Shown: in pieces, positions 52,385-61,080 of the stretch
Layout of the letters: each line of letters begins with the position of its first letter
Position numbering within the stretch: position 1 is the first letter of the stretch
DNA from: Aurantibacillus circumpalustris
GTDB taxonomy: Bacteria > Bacteroidota > Bacteroidia > B-17B0 > Aurantibacillaceae
Length of the DNA: 64,000 nucleotides
NCBI RefSeq assembly: GCF_029625215.1
Contig: NZ_CP121197.1
Coordinates: 2,914,001-2,978,000 of the forward strand
Direction of reading: 5' to 3'
Position numbers and translations under genes: made by a program
Notes under the pieces: model-generated
What the model was told of the DNA's origin: nothing
The model's input: only the letters and a program-made list of their open reading frames with translations
Databases searched by the model: none

Positions 52385-53563
52385 TTACTCCACCCAAAGA
52401 ACCATACCCTTTAAATATTCTCCTTCTGAAAAAAATGGAGTGATAGGATGATCGGCTGGCTGATAAAGGTAATGCAGTACTTTAATGTTTCTTCCAGCTT
52501 CCAAAGCCGCAGAAATAACCGTGTTATAAAAGAGCATTTTATCAACAACGCCACTACAACTAAATGTGAAAATGATTCCGTTTGCCTTAATCAATTTCAT
52601 GGCCATGGTATTTAAACGTTTGTAACCAATTACGGCGTGGTGCTTGGCATCGCGACTTTTAGCAAAGGCTGGTGGATCGAGAACAATTACATCGTATACA
52701 TCTTTTTTGTCTTTTAAAAAATCAAATGTATCAATGGCAAAGCTTTCGTGATTTTTACACTTATTTAATTCGATGTTTTTGTCGCAGAGTGCAATTGCCG
52801 GAGCACTCACATCAACCGAATGTACTTTGTTCGCGCCAGCTACAGCTGCGTAAACTGAAAATCCGCCGGTATAAGAAAATGTGTTTAAAACAGTTTTGTC
52901 TTTACTGTATTCTGCCAATAGTTTCCGGTTATCCCGTTGATCAATAAAAAAACCGGTTTTCTGACCATTGATAAAATCAATTTTAAAAAGATGACCGTTT
53001 TCTTTTACAATAATTTCTTCACCAGAACCAAATAAAAAACCGTTTTCAGTTTTTCCCGCAAAGTGTTTAGATAGTGTTTCTGCACTTTTGTCGTAAATAC
53101 TTTTTAAAGAATCGCCCAATGCCCTTTTAATAGCAGCAACTATATTATCCTTTTGTAAATAAACTCCCCAAGAGTGCGCTTGGACTACGACATGTCCCGC
53201 ATAATAATCTAAAATCAATCCCGGTACACCATCACCTTCACCAAAAAATAAACGGCACACGTTGGTATTTTCGGTTAGAATATTTAAGTGTTGACGGTAC
53301 TTCCAAGCTTTACTTATTTTTTCGAACCAAAAATGCTCATCGATAATAGTCTTTTCAAAAGAAATAATACGAACCGAAATACTTCCTCCTCCAGAGTAAT
53401 AACCAATTCCAAGAAATTCATTTTTATTAGAATTAACTTCTACCAAATCTCCATCTTGAAGTGTTGCATCTTTTTTTGCAATGGCTCCTGAAAACACCCA
53501 AGGATGTTTGCGTTGCATTGAGAATTCTTTTCCTTTGTTTAATATTATTTGCGGGTAATTCAT
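52385..53563 (-). CDS. rlmI: rRNA (cytosine) methyltransferase RlmI-like
   Basis: A class I methyltransferase of 392 residues that methylates C5 of a cytosine in 23S rRNA. The N-terminal PUA-like domain (KGKEFSMQRKHPWVFSGAIA) is followed by an EEHEE-type bridge and the SAM domain (FIDQRDNRKLLAEYSKDKTV, NTFSYTGGFSVYAAVAGANK, VIVLDPPAFAKSRDAKH). The catalytic Cys is in IFTFSCSGVVDK. The start is ATG 53563: a perfect TAAATTTG box lies 6 bp before it and would lie inside any longer version. Whether the site is C1962 as in E. coli cannot be told. Confidence 0.9.
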   Translation of the reverse strand: MNYPQIILNKGKEFSMQRKHPWVFSGAIAKKDATLQDGDLVEVNSNKNEFLGIGYYSGGGSISVRIISFEKTIIDEHFWFEKISKAWKYRQHLNILTENTNVCRLFFGEGDGVPGLILDYYAGHVVVQAHSWGVYLQKDNIVAAIKRALGDSLKSIYDKSAETLSKHFAGKTENGFLFGSGEEIIVKENGHLFKIDFINGQKTGFFIDQRDNRKLLAEYSKDKTVLNTFSYTGGFSVYAAVAGANKVHSVDVSAPAIALCDKNIELNKCKNHESFAIDTFDFLKDKKDVYDVIVLDPPAFAKSRDAKHHAVIGYKRLNTMAMKLIKANGIIFTFSCSGVVDKMLFYNTVISAALEAGRNIKVLHYLYQPADHPITPFFSEGEYLKGMVLWVE

Positions 53564-53569
53564 AGGGTG

Positions 53570-53577
53570 CAAATTTA
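53570..53577 (-). promoter_or_regulatory. -7 box of rlmI
   Basis: TAAATTTG on the minus strand, six bases from the ATG at 53563. It fixes the start codon and implies leaderless mRNA. -33 element not found. Confidence 0.5.
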
Positions 53578-53635
53578 AGGTTCTTTTACCACTTAATTAC
53601 CATCATAATGTTTCTTAAGGATTTCTGGTTTAATT

Positions 53636-53723
53636 AACCACAAAGGGCACGAAGTGCTACACAAAGGTCACAAAGGAATTTTTCTTTGTGTTTCTTCGTG
53701 TCTACTTTGTGTTCTTTGTGGTT
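53636..53723. repeat. Periodic inverted repeat (CACAAAGG type)
   Basis: AACCACAAAG (53636-53645) pairs with CTTTGTGGTT (53714-53723), and CACGAAG (53648-53654) with CTTCGTG (53694-53700). In between, CACAAAGGTCACAAAGG faces CTTTGTG repeats. An 88-bp hairpin in the 368 bp gap between rlmI and the hydratase gene. Confidence 0.7.
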
Positions 53724-53820
53724 TCTGTTTTTTAACCCCAACGGTCACCAAGAAACATTTCATCTGATATTGTTTACTACGGGTTCTAAACTTTTAACTA
53801 TCAGTGCCAACGGATCACCA

Positions 53821-53862
53821 GCCTTAGTATCTCTCAGTGTTCTAAGTGCCTTAGTGGTTTTA
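53821..53862. repeat. Periodic intergenic sequence (CTTAGTG type)
   Basis: CCTTAGTATCTCTCAGTG, TCTAAGTGCCTTAGTGG: a run of words CTTAGT, CTCAGTG, CTAAGTG and CTTAGTGG at 9-11 bp in the same gap as the previous hairpin. The remainder of the gap shows nothing else. Confidence 0.5.
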
Positions 53863-53940
53863 AGAAGCGGTATTAATTTTGAGATTTATTTTGAAAATGA
53901 TAATTAGAATGTTACTTTTAAATTTATCAAACCCTCTTAT

Positions 53941-54345
53941 ATGGAAGTAAATCAAGTTTACACACACGAATTTAGTTTTTCGCAAGATGAAGTAAATCGT
54001 TTCGCAGAAGTTACTGGCGATAAAAATCCAGTGCACACCGATGCTGCTTATGCTGCTAAAACACTATTCAGAAAACCCGTTATGCATGGAATGTTAGGAG
54101 CAGCCTTGTTTAGTAAGGTTTTTGGGACACTTTTTCCTGGTGAAGGAACTATTTACTTAAAACAATCTCTTAATTTTTTAAAGCCAATGTATGTAGATGT
54201 AACTTACAAGGCTGAATTCACTATTAAGGAATTAATCAAAGATAAAAACAGAGCGGTTGTTGAAACACTTATCAAGAATCCTGATGGACTCGTTTGTACT
54301 AGCGGTGAAGCAACTATTTTAAACACTGAGAAAATTAAAAACTAG
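53941..54345 (+). CDS. MaoC/PhaJ-like (R)-specific enoyl-CoA hydratase
   Basis: A hot-dog-fold hydratase of 134 residues that adds water to trans-2-enoyl-CoA. The hydratase-2 motif is visible: FAEVTGDKNPVHTDAAYAAK at 20-40 (catalytic Asp and His) and VMHGMLGAALFSKVFG near 51. Next to the PhaB-like reductase, it would supply (R)-3-hydroxyacyl-CoA from fatty-acid breakdown, as PhaJ does. No PHA synthase is in the window, so another use of the hydroxyacyl-CoA is possible. It starts right behind an AT-rich stretch with CTCTTAT; promoter unclear. Confidence 0.9.
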   Translation: MEVNQVYTHEFSFSQDEVNRFAEVTGDKNPVHTDAAYAAKTLFRKPVMHGMLGAALFSKVFGTLFPGEGTIYLKQSLNFLKPMYVDVTYKAEFTIKELIKDKNRAVVETLIKNPDGLVCTSGEATILNTEKIKN

Positions 54346-54352
54346 ACTCCGA

Positions 54353-54439
54353 ACGTAAAATGTAAGAGGTAAAATGGCAAATGTATATACCTTTCCTCCA
54401 TTTTCCCTTTTCCATTTTCCATCTTCCATTTGCAAACGT
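54353..54439. repeat. Periodic inverted repeat before phaB (AAAATGTAAGAGG/TTTTCCATTT type)
   Basis: GTAAAATGTAAGAGGTAAAA and TGGCAAATG on the left face a pyrimidine-rich right side of TTTTCC, CATTTTCC, CATCTTCC words. Together they make a weak hairpin. The same words recur behind phaB at 55234-55314. Confidence 0.55.
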
Positions 54440-54485
54440 TCTTTCCTGTTCTATTTAAATTATTTTTAACTTAAAATTTATAACT

Positions 54486-55232
54486 ATGGATAAGCAAAAC
54501 AAAAGAATTGTTTTAGTGACAGGCGCAACGGGCGGTTTAGGAACTGCGATGTGTAAAGAACTTTATAAAGACGGCTACCACGTAGTTGGGAATTATCACA
54601 CAAAAGAAAAAGCTGAAGCTTGGTTAAAAACTATGAAAGCAGAGGGGTTTGACATTCAATTGTTTCATGGTGATGTGAGCGATTTTGATAGCGCTGGAGC
54701 CATGATTAAAAAAATTGAAGCGGAAATTGGACCCATTGATACTTTAGTGAATAACGCAGGTATAACGCGCGATGGCCGATTAATCAATATGAAAAAAGAA
54801 GATTGGTATGCCGTTATAAATACAAATCTTAATTCGGTTTTTAATTGTTCGCGCAATGTTTTAGATGGCATGATTGAACGTAAGTTTGGGCGTATTATCA
54901 ATATTTCTTCTGTAAACGGGCAACGTGGACAATTCGGTCAAACCAACTACAGTGCTGCAAAGGCAGGTATGCATGGTTTTACAAAATCATTGGCTATGGA
55001 AGTTGCTAAATACGGAATCACTGTAAATACTATTTCTCCAGGATACATTGGCACAGATATGGTAATGGCTGTGCCTGAAAAAGTCTTAGCGCAAATTGTA
55101 GCACAAGTGCCTATGGGACGCTTAGGTGGAACACACGAAGTAGCCCATTTGGTAAGCTTTTTAGCAAGCGAAGAAACTAGTTTTATTACAGGTGCAAATT
55201 ATAGCATTAATGGTGGACAACACGTTTATTAG
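54486..55232 (+). CDS. phaB: Acetoacetyl-CoA / 3-ketoacyl reductase (PhaB/FabG-like SDR)
   Basis: A short-chain dehydrogenase of 248 residues using NADPH. The cofactor motif is TGATGGLGTAMC at 14, NNAGITRDGRL near 90, and the catalytic Ser-Tyr-Lys lie in INISSVNGQRGQFGQTNYSA and AKAGMHGF at ~140-165. The C-terminal GYIGTDMVMAVPEKVLAQIV and SINGGQHVY are those of PhaB proteins, rather than FabG, although the two are hard to separate by sight. It follows the hydratase gene by 140 bp and is framed by matching periodic repeats. Confidence 0.85.
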   Translation: MDKQNKRIVLVTGATGGLGTAMCKELYKDGYHVVGNYHTKEKAEAWLKTMKAEGFDIQLFHGDVSDFDSAGAMIKKIEAEIGPIDTLVNNAGITRDGRLINMKKEDWYAVINTNLNSVFNCSRNVLDGMIERKFGRIINISSVNGQRGQFGQTNYSAAKAGMHGFTKSLAMEVAKYGITVNTISPGYIGTDMVMAVPEKVLAQIVAQVPMGRLGGTHEVAHLVSFLASEETSFITGANYSINGGQHVY

Positions 55233-55233
55233 T

Positions 55234-55314
55234 ATGTAAAATGTAAAAGGTAAGATGGAAAATGTAAGAGGTAGTTTATCCCTTTTCCATCTGCCATTTT
55301 CCCTTTTCCATTTA
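55234..55314. repeat. Periodic inverted repeat after phaB
   Basis: ATGTAAAATGTAAAAGGTAA with GATGGAAAATGTAAGAGGTA faces CCCTTTTCCATCTGCCATTT and TCCCTTTTCCATTTA. GGTAAGATGGAAAA and TTTTCCATCT are exactly complementary in part. The word set is the same as at 54353-54439. Confidence 0.6.
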
Positions 55315-55382
55315 CCCCCGCAAGGGGGTTTGTTATTTTAAATAAAAGACCTATTTTAGGCGTCTAACACAAACATAAAAAA

Positions 55383-57101
55383 ATGGAACAAACAACTGGA
55401 CAAAAGGGGCATCCTAAGGGGCTTTGGTATTTATTTGGAACTGAAATGTGGGAACGTTTTGGGTATTATTTAATGCTTGGAATTTTTTCGCTTTACATGC
55501 TCGACGGATGGAACAATGGTGGAATGGGGTTCAGCGCAGCTAAAAAGTCTGATATTTACGGCACTTATTTAGGTCTGGTTTATTTAACACCTTTTATTGG
55601 TGGTTTGCTGGCAGATAGAATTCTCGGTTACCGCAGATCGATTGTAATAGGTGGTTTAATGATGTCCGCAGGGTATTTTTTACTCTCGGTTCACAGCACT
55701 ACTTCGTTTTTTATTGCCCTTGCTCTTATTATTATTGGGAATGGTTTTTTTAAACCAAATATCTCAACTTTAGTAGGTAATCTCTATAGTGGCGATGATA
55801 TGAAAGATAAAAAAGATGCTGGTTACAATATCTTTTATATGGGAATTAACATTGGTGCTTTCATTTGCAACTTCGTAGCTGCTTATATGCGTATTAATTA
55901 TGGTTGGGGTCACGCTTTTGCGGCTGCTGGAGTTGGTATGTTAGTTGGAGTGGTAATCTTTTTACTAGGAACCAAACACATTAAACACGTTGATATTGTA
56001 AAACCTCTTTCGCCAGGTGATATGTCTACTGGTAAAATATTTAGTATGACAGTATTACCAATGTTTGTTTTTGGTATTATTGGTTACATTATTCCTGGAA
56101 ATTTTTTAGGATCTGATACAAATGACGCGTTTATTATTGGTTGTTTACCAGTAATTTCTTTTTTCGTTTATTTAGCTTTTACAGGAGATCCAAAAGAGAG
56201 TAGGGCTATTAAAGCTTTACTGGCGGTATTTACTTGTGTAATTTTATTTTTTGCAATTTTTCATCAAAATGGAGATGCATTAACTGTTTGGGCAGAAGAT
56301 CATACAGATAGAAAAATGCCTGAAAGTATTTCAACAGCTGCCGATAAAATAGGAATGGCACAAGTTGTTGTAAACAATGATATTGTTTCTGCAGATCAGA
56401 CCACTTTTGACGCTAAGATTTCTGAATTAAGAGCACAAGAAGATGCTATGCCTGCAGTTTCGGCTGAAGAATTAAAAGCTAAAGGTGAATTCTCTAACAA
56501 GATTGGGCAATTAGAAAAGTCAAGAAGTTATTTTTCTACTCTTCCCGGAGATCAGGTGCCAGCCCAGGGACAAGATTTAAAATTGTATTCAACTGAGTTG
56601 TATCAATCTATCAATCCTTTCTGGGTTGTGGTGTTAACGCCTTTAGTAGTAGGTGTTTTTGGTTTTATGAGACGTAGAAAAAGAGAGCCTAGTACTCCGA
56701 CTAAAATTGCAATTGGTTTAGTAATTACGGCATTATCTGCATTAGTAATGGTTGGTGCGGTATTGTCTACAAATAATTTATCAATGAAGGCAGGTTCGTT
56801 TTGGTTAATCGCTTCTTATGGGGTCATAACGGTCGGTGAGTTATGTTTATCACCTATGGGTTTATCATTGGTATCCAAACTATCTCCTCCACGTATCACT
56901 GCATTAATGATGGGTGGCTTTTTCCTTGCTATCTCGGTAGGTAATAAATTATCAGGAATGCTTTCTAGTTTATGGGAGACAACAGAGCATAAAGAGAATT
57001 TCTTTTATTTGAATTTTATACTAGTAATGGCAGCAGCTATTATTCTTTTTGCCATGCTTAAATGGCTTAACGGTGTAATGAAAGAAAATAAAGTTAGCTA
57101 G
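55383..57101 (+). CDS. POT/PTR-family peptide transporter, long form
   Basis: A proton-coupled oligopeptide transporter of the major facilitator superfamily, 572 residues, about 14 membrane helices. The POT signature ExxERFxYY is exact (EMWERFGYYLMLG near 20). Also seen are GYRRSIVIGGLMM, FFKPNISTLVGNLY and DAGYNIFYMGINIGAF. A soluble insertion of ~95 residues (about 300-400, DHTDRKMPESIS to STELYQSINPF) lies between membrane helices, which most bacterial members lack. Di- and tripeptides are the usual substrates. It is followed by a terminator and a shorter paralogue. Confidence 0.92.
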   Translation: MEQTTGQKGHPKGLWYLFGTEMWERFGYYLMLGIFSLYMLDGWNNGGMGFSAAKKSDIYGTYLGLVYLTPFIGGLLADRILGYRRSIVIGGLMMSAGYFLLSVHSTTSFFIALALIIIGNGFFKPNISTLVGNLYSGDDMKDKKDAGYNIFYMGINIGAFICNFVAAYMRINYGWGHAFAAAGVGMLVGVVIFLLGTKHIKHVDIVKPLSPGDMSTGKIFSMTVLPMFVFGIIGYIIPGNFLGSDTNDAFIIGCLPVISFFVYLAFTGDPKESRAIKALLAVFTCVILFFAIFHQNGDALTVWAEDHTDRKMPESISTAADKIGMAQVVVNNDIVSADQTTFDAKISELRAQEDAMPAVSAEELKAKGEFSNKIGQLEKSRSYFSTLPGDQVPAQGQDLKLYSTELYQSINPFWVVVLTPLVVGVFGFMRRRKREPSTPTKIAIGLVITALSALVMVGAVLSTNNLSMKAGSFWLIASYGVITVGELCLSPMGLSLVSKLSPPRITALMMGGFFLAISVGNKLSGMLSSLWETTEHKENFFYLNFILVMAAAIILFAMLKWLNGVMKENKVS

Positions 57102-57118
57102 TTTTTTAATCAAATCTT

Positions 57119-57149
57119 AAAAGCCTCCCGATTTTCGGGAGGCTTTTTT
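57119..57149 (+). terminator. Intrinsic terminator between the two peptide transporters
   Basis: AAGCCTCCCGA / TCGGGAGGCTT with a 3-base loop and a long T-run, 18 bp after the first transporter stop. Confidence 0.95.
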
Positions 57150-57168
57150 GTAATAATACAGTTATACA

Positions 57169-58677
57169 ATGGAACAAAACGGAAAAGTTGAAATTCAAGA
57201 TTTTAGAGGAAAGTACCCTAAACAACTTTGGTATTTATTTTTTAGCGAAATGTGGGAGCGTTTTAGCTTTTATGGTATGCGCGGAATGCTGGTAGTGTTT
57301 ATGGTGAGCGAGTTAAGTATGAACGACGAGGTAGCGAACCTTCAATACGGTGCTACACAGGCTTTTGTGTACGCGTTTACTTTTGTAGGTGGTTTGTTTG
57401 CCGATAAAATTTTAGGATACCGTCGCTCCTTATTCTGGGGTGGTATTTTAATGATTATTGGAAGCGTTCTACTTGCTCTTGATCCTAAATTATATTTCTT
57501 TTTTGGAATTAGTTTTACCATTATCGGGACTGGCTTTTTTAAGCCTACTATTTCTACCATTGTTGGAAAGCTTTATAGAGAAGGAGATGACAGAAGAGAT
57601 GCGGGTTTTTCATTGTTCTACGCTGGGGTTAACCTTGGCGCACTTATTGGTGGTTATTTATGTGTAGCCACTGCTAACGGTTCTTTATTTGCCGATTTAA
57701 TTCCTGAACACTTACGCTGGAATGTTGCTTTTGGTTTTGCATCTATTGTAATGATGATTAGTTTGTTAACCTTTACACGTACTCAAAAAAGTCTTGGTAA
57801 CATTGGTATTTCGCCAATAGCACATTTAGATCCAAAGCGTAGAAAGTTTTTAGAATATACTACTTATATTGGTTCTTTGGCCATTCTACCGCTTATTATG
57901 ACCATGGTGGCTAAAACCGAATACACAGATATTTTTATGTTTATCATTGGACCTGCATCATTAATTTATCTCTTTTATGAAATGAGAAATTTTTCATGGG
58001 CAGAGAATAAAAAACTTTTAGCAGCATTGGTATTTATTATTTTCTCAATTGTTTTCTGGGCATTTTTTGAGCAGAGTGGGGGATCGTTAAGTCTTTTTGC
58101 CAGACATAATTTGGATTCTAGTTTGTTAGGTGTTACCCTTGATCCTAACGGCGTAAACAATTCTGCCAATTCGTTTTTTGTAATTGCTTTTGCTGCCATA
58201 GTTGGACTTGTTTGGCTAGCAATGGCAAAACGAAAACTCGAGCCTAACACCATTGTAAAATTTGGTTTAGCCTTTTTGTTTTTAGCCGGAGGTTTTTATG
58301 TATTTTATTATACTAAGTTTTTCTCAGATTCAAACGGTGTTACCTCTTTAAATGTATTCACGTTTGGTTGGTTTATTATTACGTTTGGTGAATTGTGCTT
58401 GTCTCCTATTGGTATGTCGGCAATGACAAAATTATCTCCACATAAAACGCAGGCAGTTGTAATGGGCATGTGGTTTTTAGCCAGCGCTTACGGACAGTAC
58501 TTTGCCGGATTACTAGGAGCGAATATTGCGAGTGCTTCAGAAAATTCAAGCAACATTGAGAAATTACTTATTTACGCAGAAGGTTATAAACAATTAGCAC
58601 TTTATGCTTTAATTGCTGGCTTTATTTTAATTGCGATTTCTCCGCTCGTTAAAAAGTTGATGGGAGAGGTGAAGTAG
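57169..58677 (+). CDS. POT/PTR-family peptide transporter, short form
   Basis: A paralogue of the preceding gene product: 502 residues, ~14 helices, no large soluble insert. The signature is EMWERFSFYGMRG, with Phe instead of the first Tyr of YY. Further family marks are GYRRSLFWGGILM, FFKPTISTIVGKLY and DAGFSLFYAGVNLGAL. Likely a proton-driven di/tripeptide importer with a different preference. The start lies 19 bp past the terminator, so it has its own promoter; none stands out. Confidence 0.92.
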   Translation: MEQNGKVEIQDFRGKYPKQLWYLFFSEMWERFSFYGMRGMLVVFMVSELSMNDEVANLQYGATQAFVYAFTFVGGLFADKILGYRRSLFWGGILMIIGSVLLALDPKLYFFFGISFTIIGTGFFKPTISTIVGKLYREGDDRRDAGFSLFYAGVNLGALIGGYLCVATANGSLFADLIPEHLRWNVAFGFASIVMMISLLTFTRTQKSLGNIGISPIAHLDPKRRKFLEYTTYIGSLAILPLIMTMVAKTEYTDIFMFIIGPASLIYLFYEMRNFSWAENKKLLAALVFIIFSIVFWAFFEQSGGSLSLFARHNLDSSLLGVTLDPNGVNNSANSFFVIAFAAIVGLVWLAMAKRKLEPNTIVKFGLAFLFLAGGFYVFYYTKFFSDSNGVTSLNVFTFGWFIITFGELCLSPIGMSAMTKLSPHKTQAVVMGMWFLASAYGQYFAGLLGANIASASENSSNIEKLLIYAEGYKQLALYALIAGFILIAISPLVKKLMGEVK

Positions 58678-59025
58678 GGGGCTAATAAGTTTAAATAGTA
58701 TTCTTTGGTAAAAAAGAATTCCTCAGTACCCATAAGGTAAAGCATATGAGGCAATTCCAATTGATTCCAAGAAACGTAAATGAAAGTTTTTCTCCAGGGA
58801 AAATACGTTAAGTGAAATTAGAAGTAGCAGATATTATCATCCTCTAAAGGTTTTCGGCATTTTATATTTGAAACATTTTGTTATTCGTTACATGTAGTTC
58901 TATATTATCAGGAAAAAGCCCTCAAAACCCATTTCAGAGCTGATATACCCGATTATGCAGATTTTATTTTTAAAACGAATTCATTCGTACGACTTTTGGT
59001 TTATGTTTAACTTAAATCTTTAATT
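58678..59025. other. 348 bp intergenic region, little recognisable
   Basis: No gene or large repeat. A perfect short inverted repeat ACGAAT-TC-ATTCGT (58975-58988) and a -7-like TATGTTTA (59002-59009) lie before the sensor kinase gene and may be part of its control region. Confidence 0.3.
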
Positions 59026-60069
59026 ATGAAAAAGTCGGTTTTAATTATGTTTCACCTTGCGTTCTGGATTTTTACGAGCTTGTTGATTGTTCTTGTGTTT
59101 CAGATCATTCTTGCCTCCTCTTGGGTAATATTCCAAAGCAGATTAGGCCCCACCGTTAGCGATAATTTAAAAGGCTTATTGATTATTTTACCTGTCGGCG
59201 CCTGTATCTTTTATTCGTCTTATTTCTCCTTCCCGTATTTCGCAAAACGTTTTATTCGATTTGTCTGGTTTTTTGCCGCTTTTTTTACGTTAATGTTATT
59301 AATTTCTATCCCTGGTTATGTACAACAAAAAGCATCGCTCAAAGGCGCGGAGATGAGCACCATGCAGGGCATATTAGCGATAACGGTAGTGGCTTCACCG
59401 TTATTATATTTTATCATACTAGGATTTTTATTCAGAATCTTTATTGAATGGATAAAGGATATTAAAATAAAAACTGAGCTGGAAAAAGATAAGATTGCTA
59501 GTCAACTTGAACTGCTTAAATCTAAAATAAACCCTCATTTTTTGTTTAATACCCTTAACAATATTGATGTCTTCATACAAGATGATCCTATAATGGCATC
59601 TGAGTACCTGCGAAAACTTTCCGATATTCTGAGATTTATGCTCTACGAATCAAATGCAGAAAAAATTCCCTTAACCATGGAAATTGAATACATTCAAAAA
59701 TATATTGACCTGCAAAAAATAAGAACTGCTAATGAAAAGTTTGTGAATATTGAGATTAATGGCAACACGAACGGAAAATACTTATCACCAATGATTTTAA
59801 TACACTTAATTGAAAACGCCTTCAAATATGCCACAAATAAAAAAATCGAAAACGCTATTGCAATTCGTTTTGATATAACCGAAAATCATTTATTGTTTTT
59901 TTGTAAGAATCATATTCATGAACCCAAAGAAATAAACACAGAAAATAATGGGCTTGGCATTCAGTTGTTAAAACAAAAATTGGAATTGCTTTATAAAAAC
60001 ACTTATAAACTAACTGTGAAAGAAGAAAACAATTGGTACCTTGTAAATCTCGAAATTTCATTTTCATGA
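59026..60069 (+). CDS. LytS/YpdA-type sensor histidine kinase
   Basis: A membrane histidine kinase of 347 residues. Four transmembrane helices occupy residues 1-145. Then comes a short coiled stretch (KIKTELEKDKIASQLELLKS) and the His_kinase domain with the phospho-accepting His in KINPHFLFNTLNNIDVFIQD near 167. A degenerate ATPase follows (LSPMILIHLIENAFKYATNK near 257 as the N-box, and GLGIQLLKQKLELLY as the G-box). The stop overlaps the ATG of the response-regulator gene (ATGA), so they are translated together. Signal unknown; no extracytoplasmic sensor domain. Confidence 0.93.
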   Translation: MKKSVLIMFHLAFWIFTSLLIVLVFQIILASSWVIFQSRLGPTVSDNLKGLLIILPVGACIFYSSYFSFPYFAKRFIRFVWFFAAFFTLMLLISIPGYVQQKASLKGAEMSTMQGILAITVVASPLLYFIILGFLFRIFIEWIKDIKIKTELEKDKIASQLELLKSKINPHFLFNTLNNIDVFIQDDPIMASEYLRKLSDILRFMLYESNAEKIPLTMEIEYIQKYIDLQKIRTANEKFVNIEINGNTNGKYLSPMILIHLIENAFKYATNKKIENAIAIRFDITENHLLFFCKNHIHEPKEINTENNGLGIQLLKQKLELLYKNTYKLTVKEENNWYLVNLEISFS

Positions 60070-60779
60070 GTATCAATTGTATTATCATAGAGGACGAGCC
60101 CTTAGCCTTAAAACGCATAAAACAGTACGTTGAAAAAATCTCCTATTTAAACCTATTAGAGTCATTTGATAACGGTTTTGAAGCCATAGGTTTTCTTAAA
60201 AAACAGCGTGTTGATTTACTCTTTTTAGATATTAAAATGGACGAACTAACGGGAATTCAATTATTGGAATCGTTGGAACGAAAACCTTATGTAATTATTA
60301 CCACAGCCTATAGCGAATACGCGTTAAAGGGATACGAATTAAATGTAACAGACTATCTACTGAAACCTTTCGGTGCAGAACGGTTTATACAAGCAGTTGA
60401 GAAAGTGTTTTTTCGAATAAATAGAACCACCAATGATGATCGTGATTTTTGCTTCGTGAAATCGGATTACCGGATAGAGAAAGTTTTTTTTAATGAGATA
60501 CTTTTTATTGAAGGAATGAAAGATTATAGATGTATTCAAACAAGCACCAGAAAAATCCTTACGTCACAAACCTTTTATGATTTAGAAATGGATTTGCCAA
60601 AATCAAAGTTTTGTAGGGTGCACAAATCATACATTGTTACATTAAATAAAATAGACCTGATCGAACGAAATAGGATTAGAGTTAAGGATTCTTACATTCC
60701 TATAAGCGAAACGTATAAAGAAAATTTTTACAAGCAGATCGGATTTGGGTCTGATGGAAAAGTAGCAACAAAGATATAA
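60066..60779 (+). CDS. LytTR-family response regulator
   Basis: Partner of the sensor kinase. From ATG 60066 (overlapping the previous stop) it has a receiver domain: CIIIEDEPLALKRIKQYVEK, phospho-acceptor Asp in VDLLFLDIKMDELTG, Thr/Lys marks IITTAYSEYALKGYE and YLLKPF. The C-terminal LytTR DNA-binding domain begins near 130 (FCFVKSDYRIEKVFFNEILF, FCRVHKSYIVTLNKIDLIER). At 237 residues it is of normal size. The upstream frame to 60033 only reads the kinase gene in another phase. Targets unknown. Confidence 0.93.
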   Translation: MSINCIIIEDEPLALKRIKQYVEKISYLNLLESFDNGFEAIGFLKKQRVDLLFLDIKMDELTGIQLLESLERKPYVIITTAYSEYALKGYELNVTDYLLKPFGAERFIQAVEKVFFRINRTTNDDRDFCFVKSDYRIEKVFFNEILFIEGMKDYRCIQTSTRKILTSQTFYDLEMDLPKSKFCRVHKSYIVTLNKIDLIERNRIRVKDSYIPISETYKENFYKQIGFGSDGKVATKI

Positions 60780-60807
60780 TATCAACAAGAAATGATTTAT
60801 GTGGATA

Positions 60808-61013
60808 CCCGCGTGAGGTATGGAAGTAGCAGCCCGGTGAAGAAAGACTTTAGTGTTGCAAAGCGACGGAGGCTTTGGAACAAAGACCCCGTACGTGCTG
60901 CATCTCGCAACACTTAAGTCTTACGAGACGGCTATAACGAACAGGCCGACCTCATGAAGCGAAAGGCTCACTCAAATAATCAACTGCCTTTCTGCTTCAT
61001 GAGGGCACGCCCA
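60808..61013. other. Branched structured element, copy 2
   Basis: GCGTG near 60811 closes with CACGC near 61006. Inside are AAGACTTTAGTGTTGC (60844-60859) against GCAACACTTAAGTCTT (60907-60922), 15 of 16 paired, and CTCATGAAGCGAAAGGC (60951-60967) against GCCTTTCTGCTTCATGAG (60986-61003), with one bulge. Opening words CGCGTGAGGTATGGAAG match CGCGCCAGGGATGGAG of copy 1. It fills the 301 bp between the converging regulator and DUF58 genes. Confidence 0.6.
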
Positions 61014-61080
61014 AATCAATTAAAAATATAGATTTTTTGTCTAAGAAATTAAATAGAATTCAGTCTATTCAGACTCAATA

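Noticed and set aside
53686-53907. 73-codon plus-strand frame
   Set aside because: Begins in the CTTTGTG repeat and runs through the CTTAGTG repeat; not protein-like.
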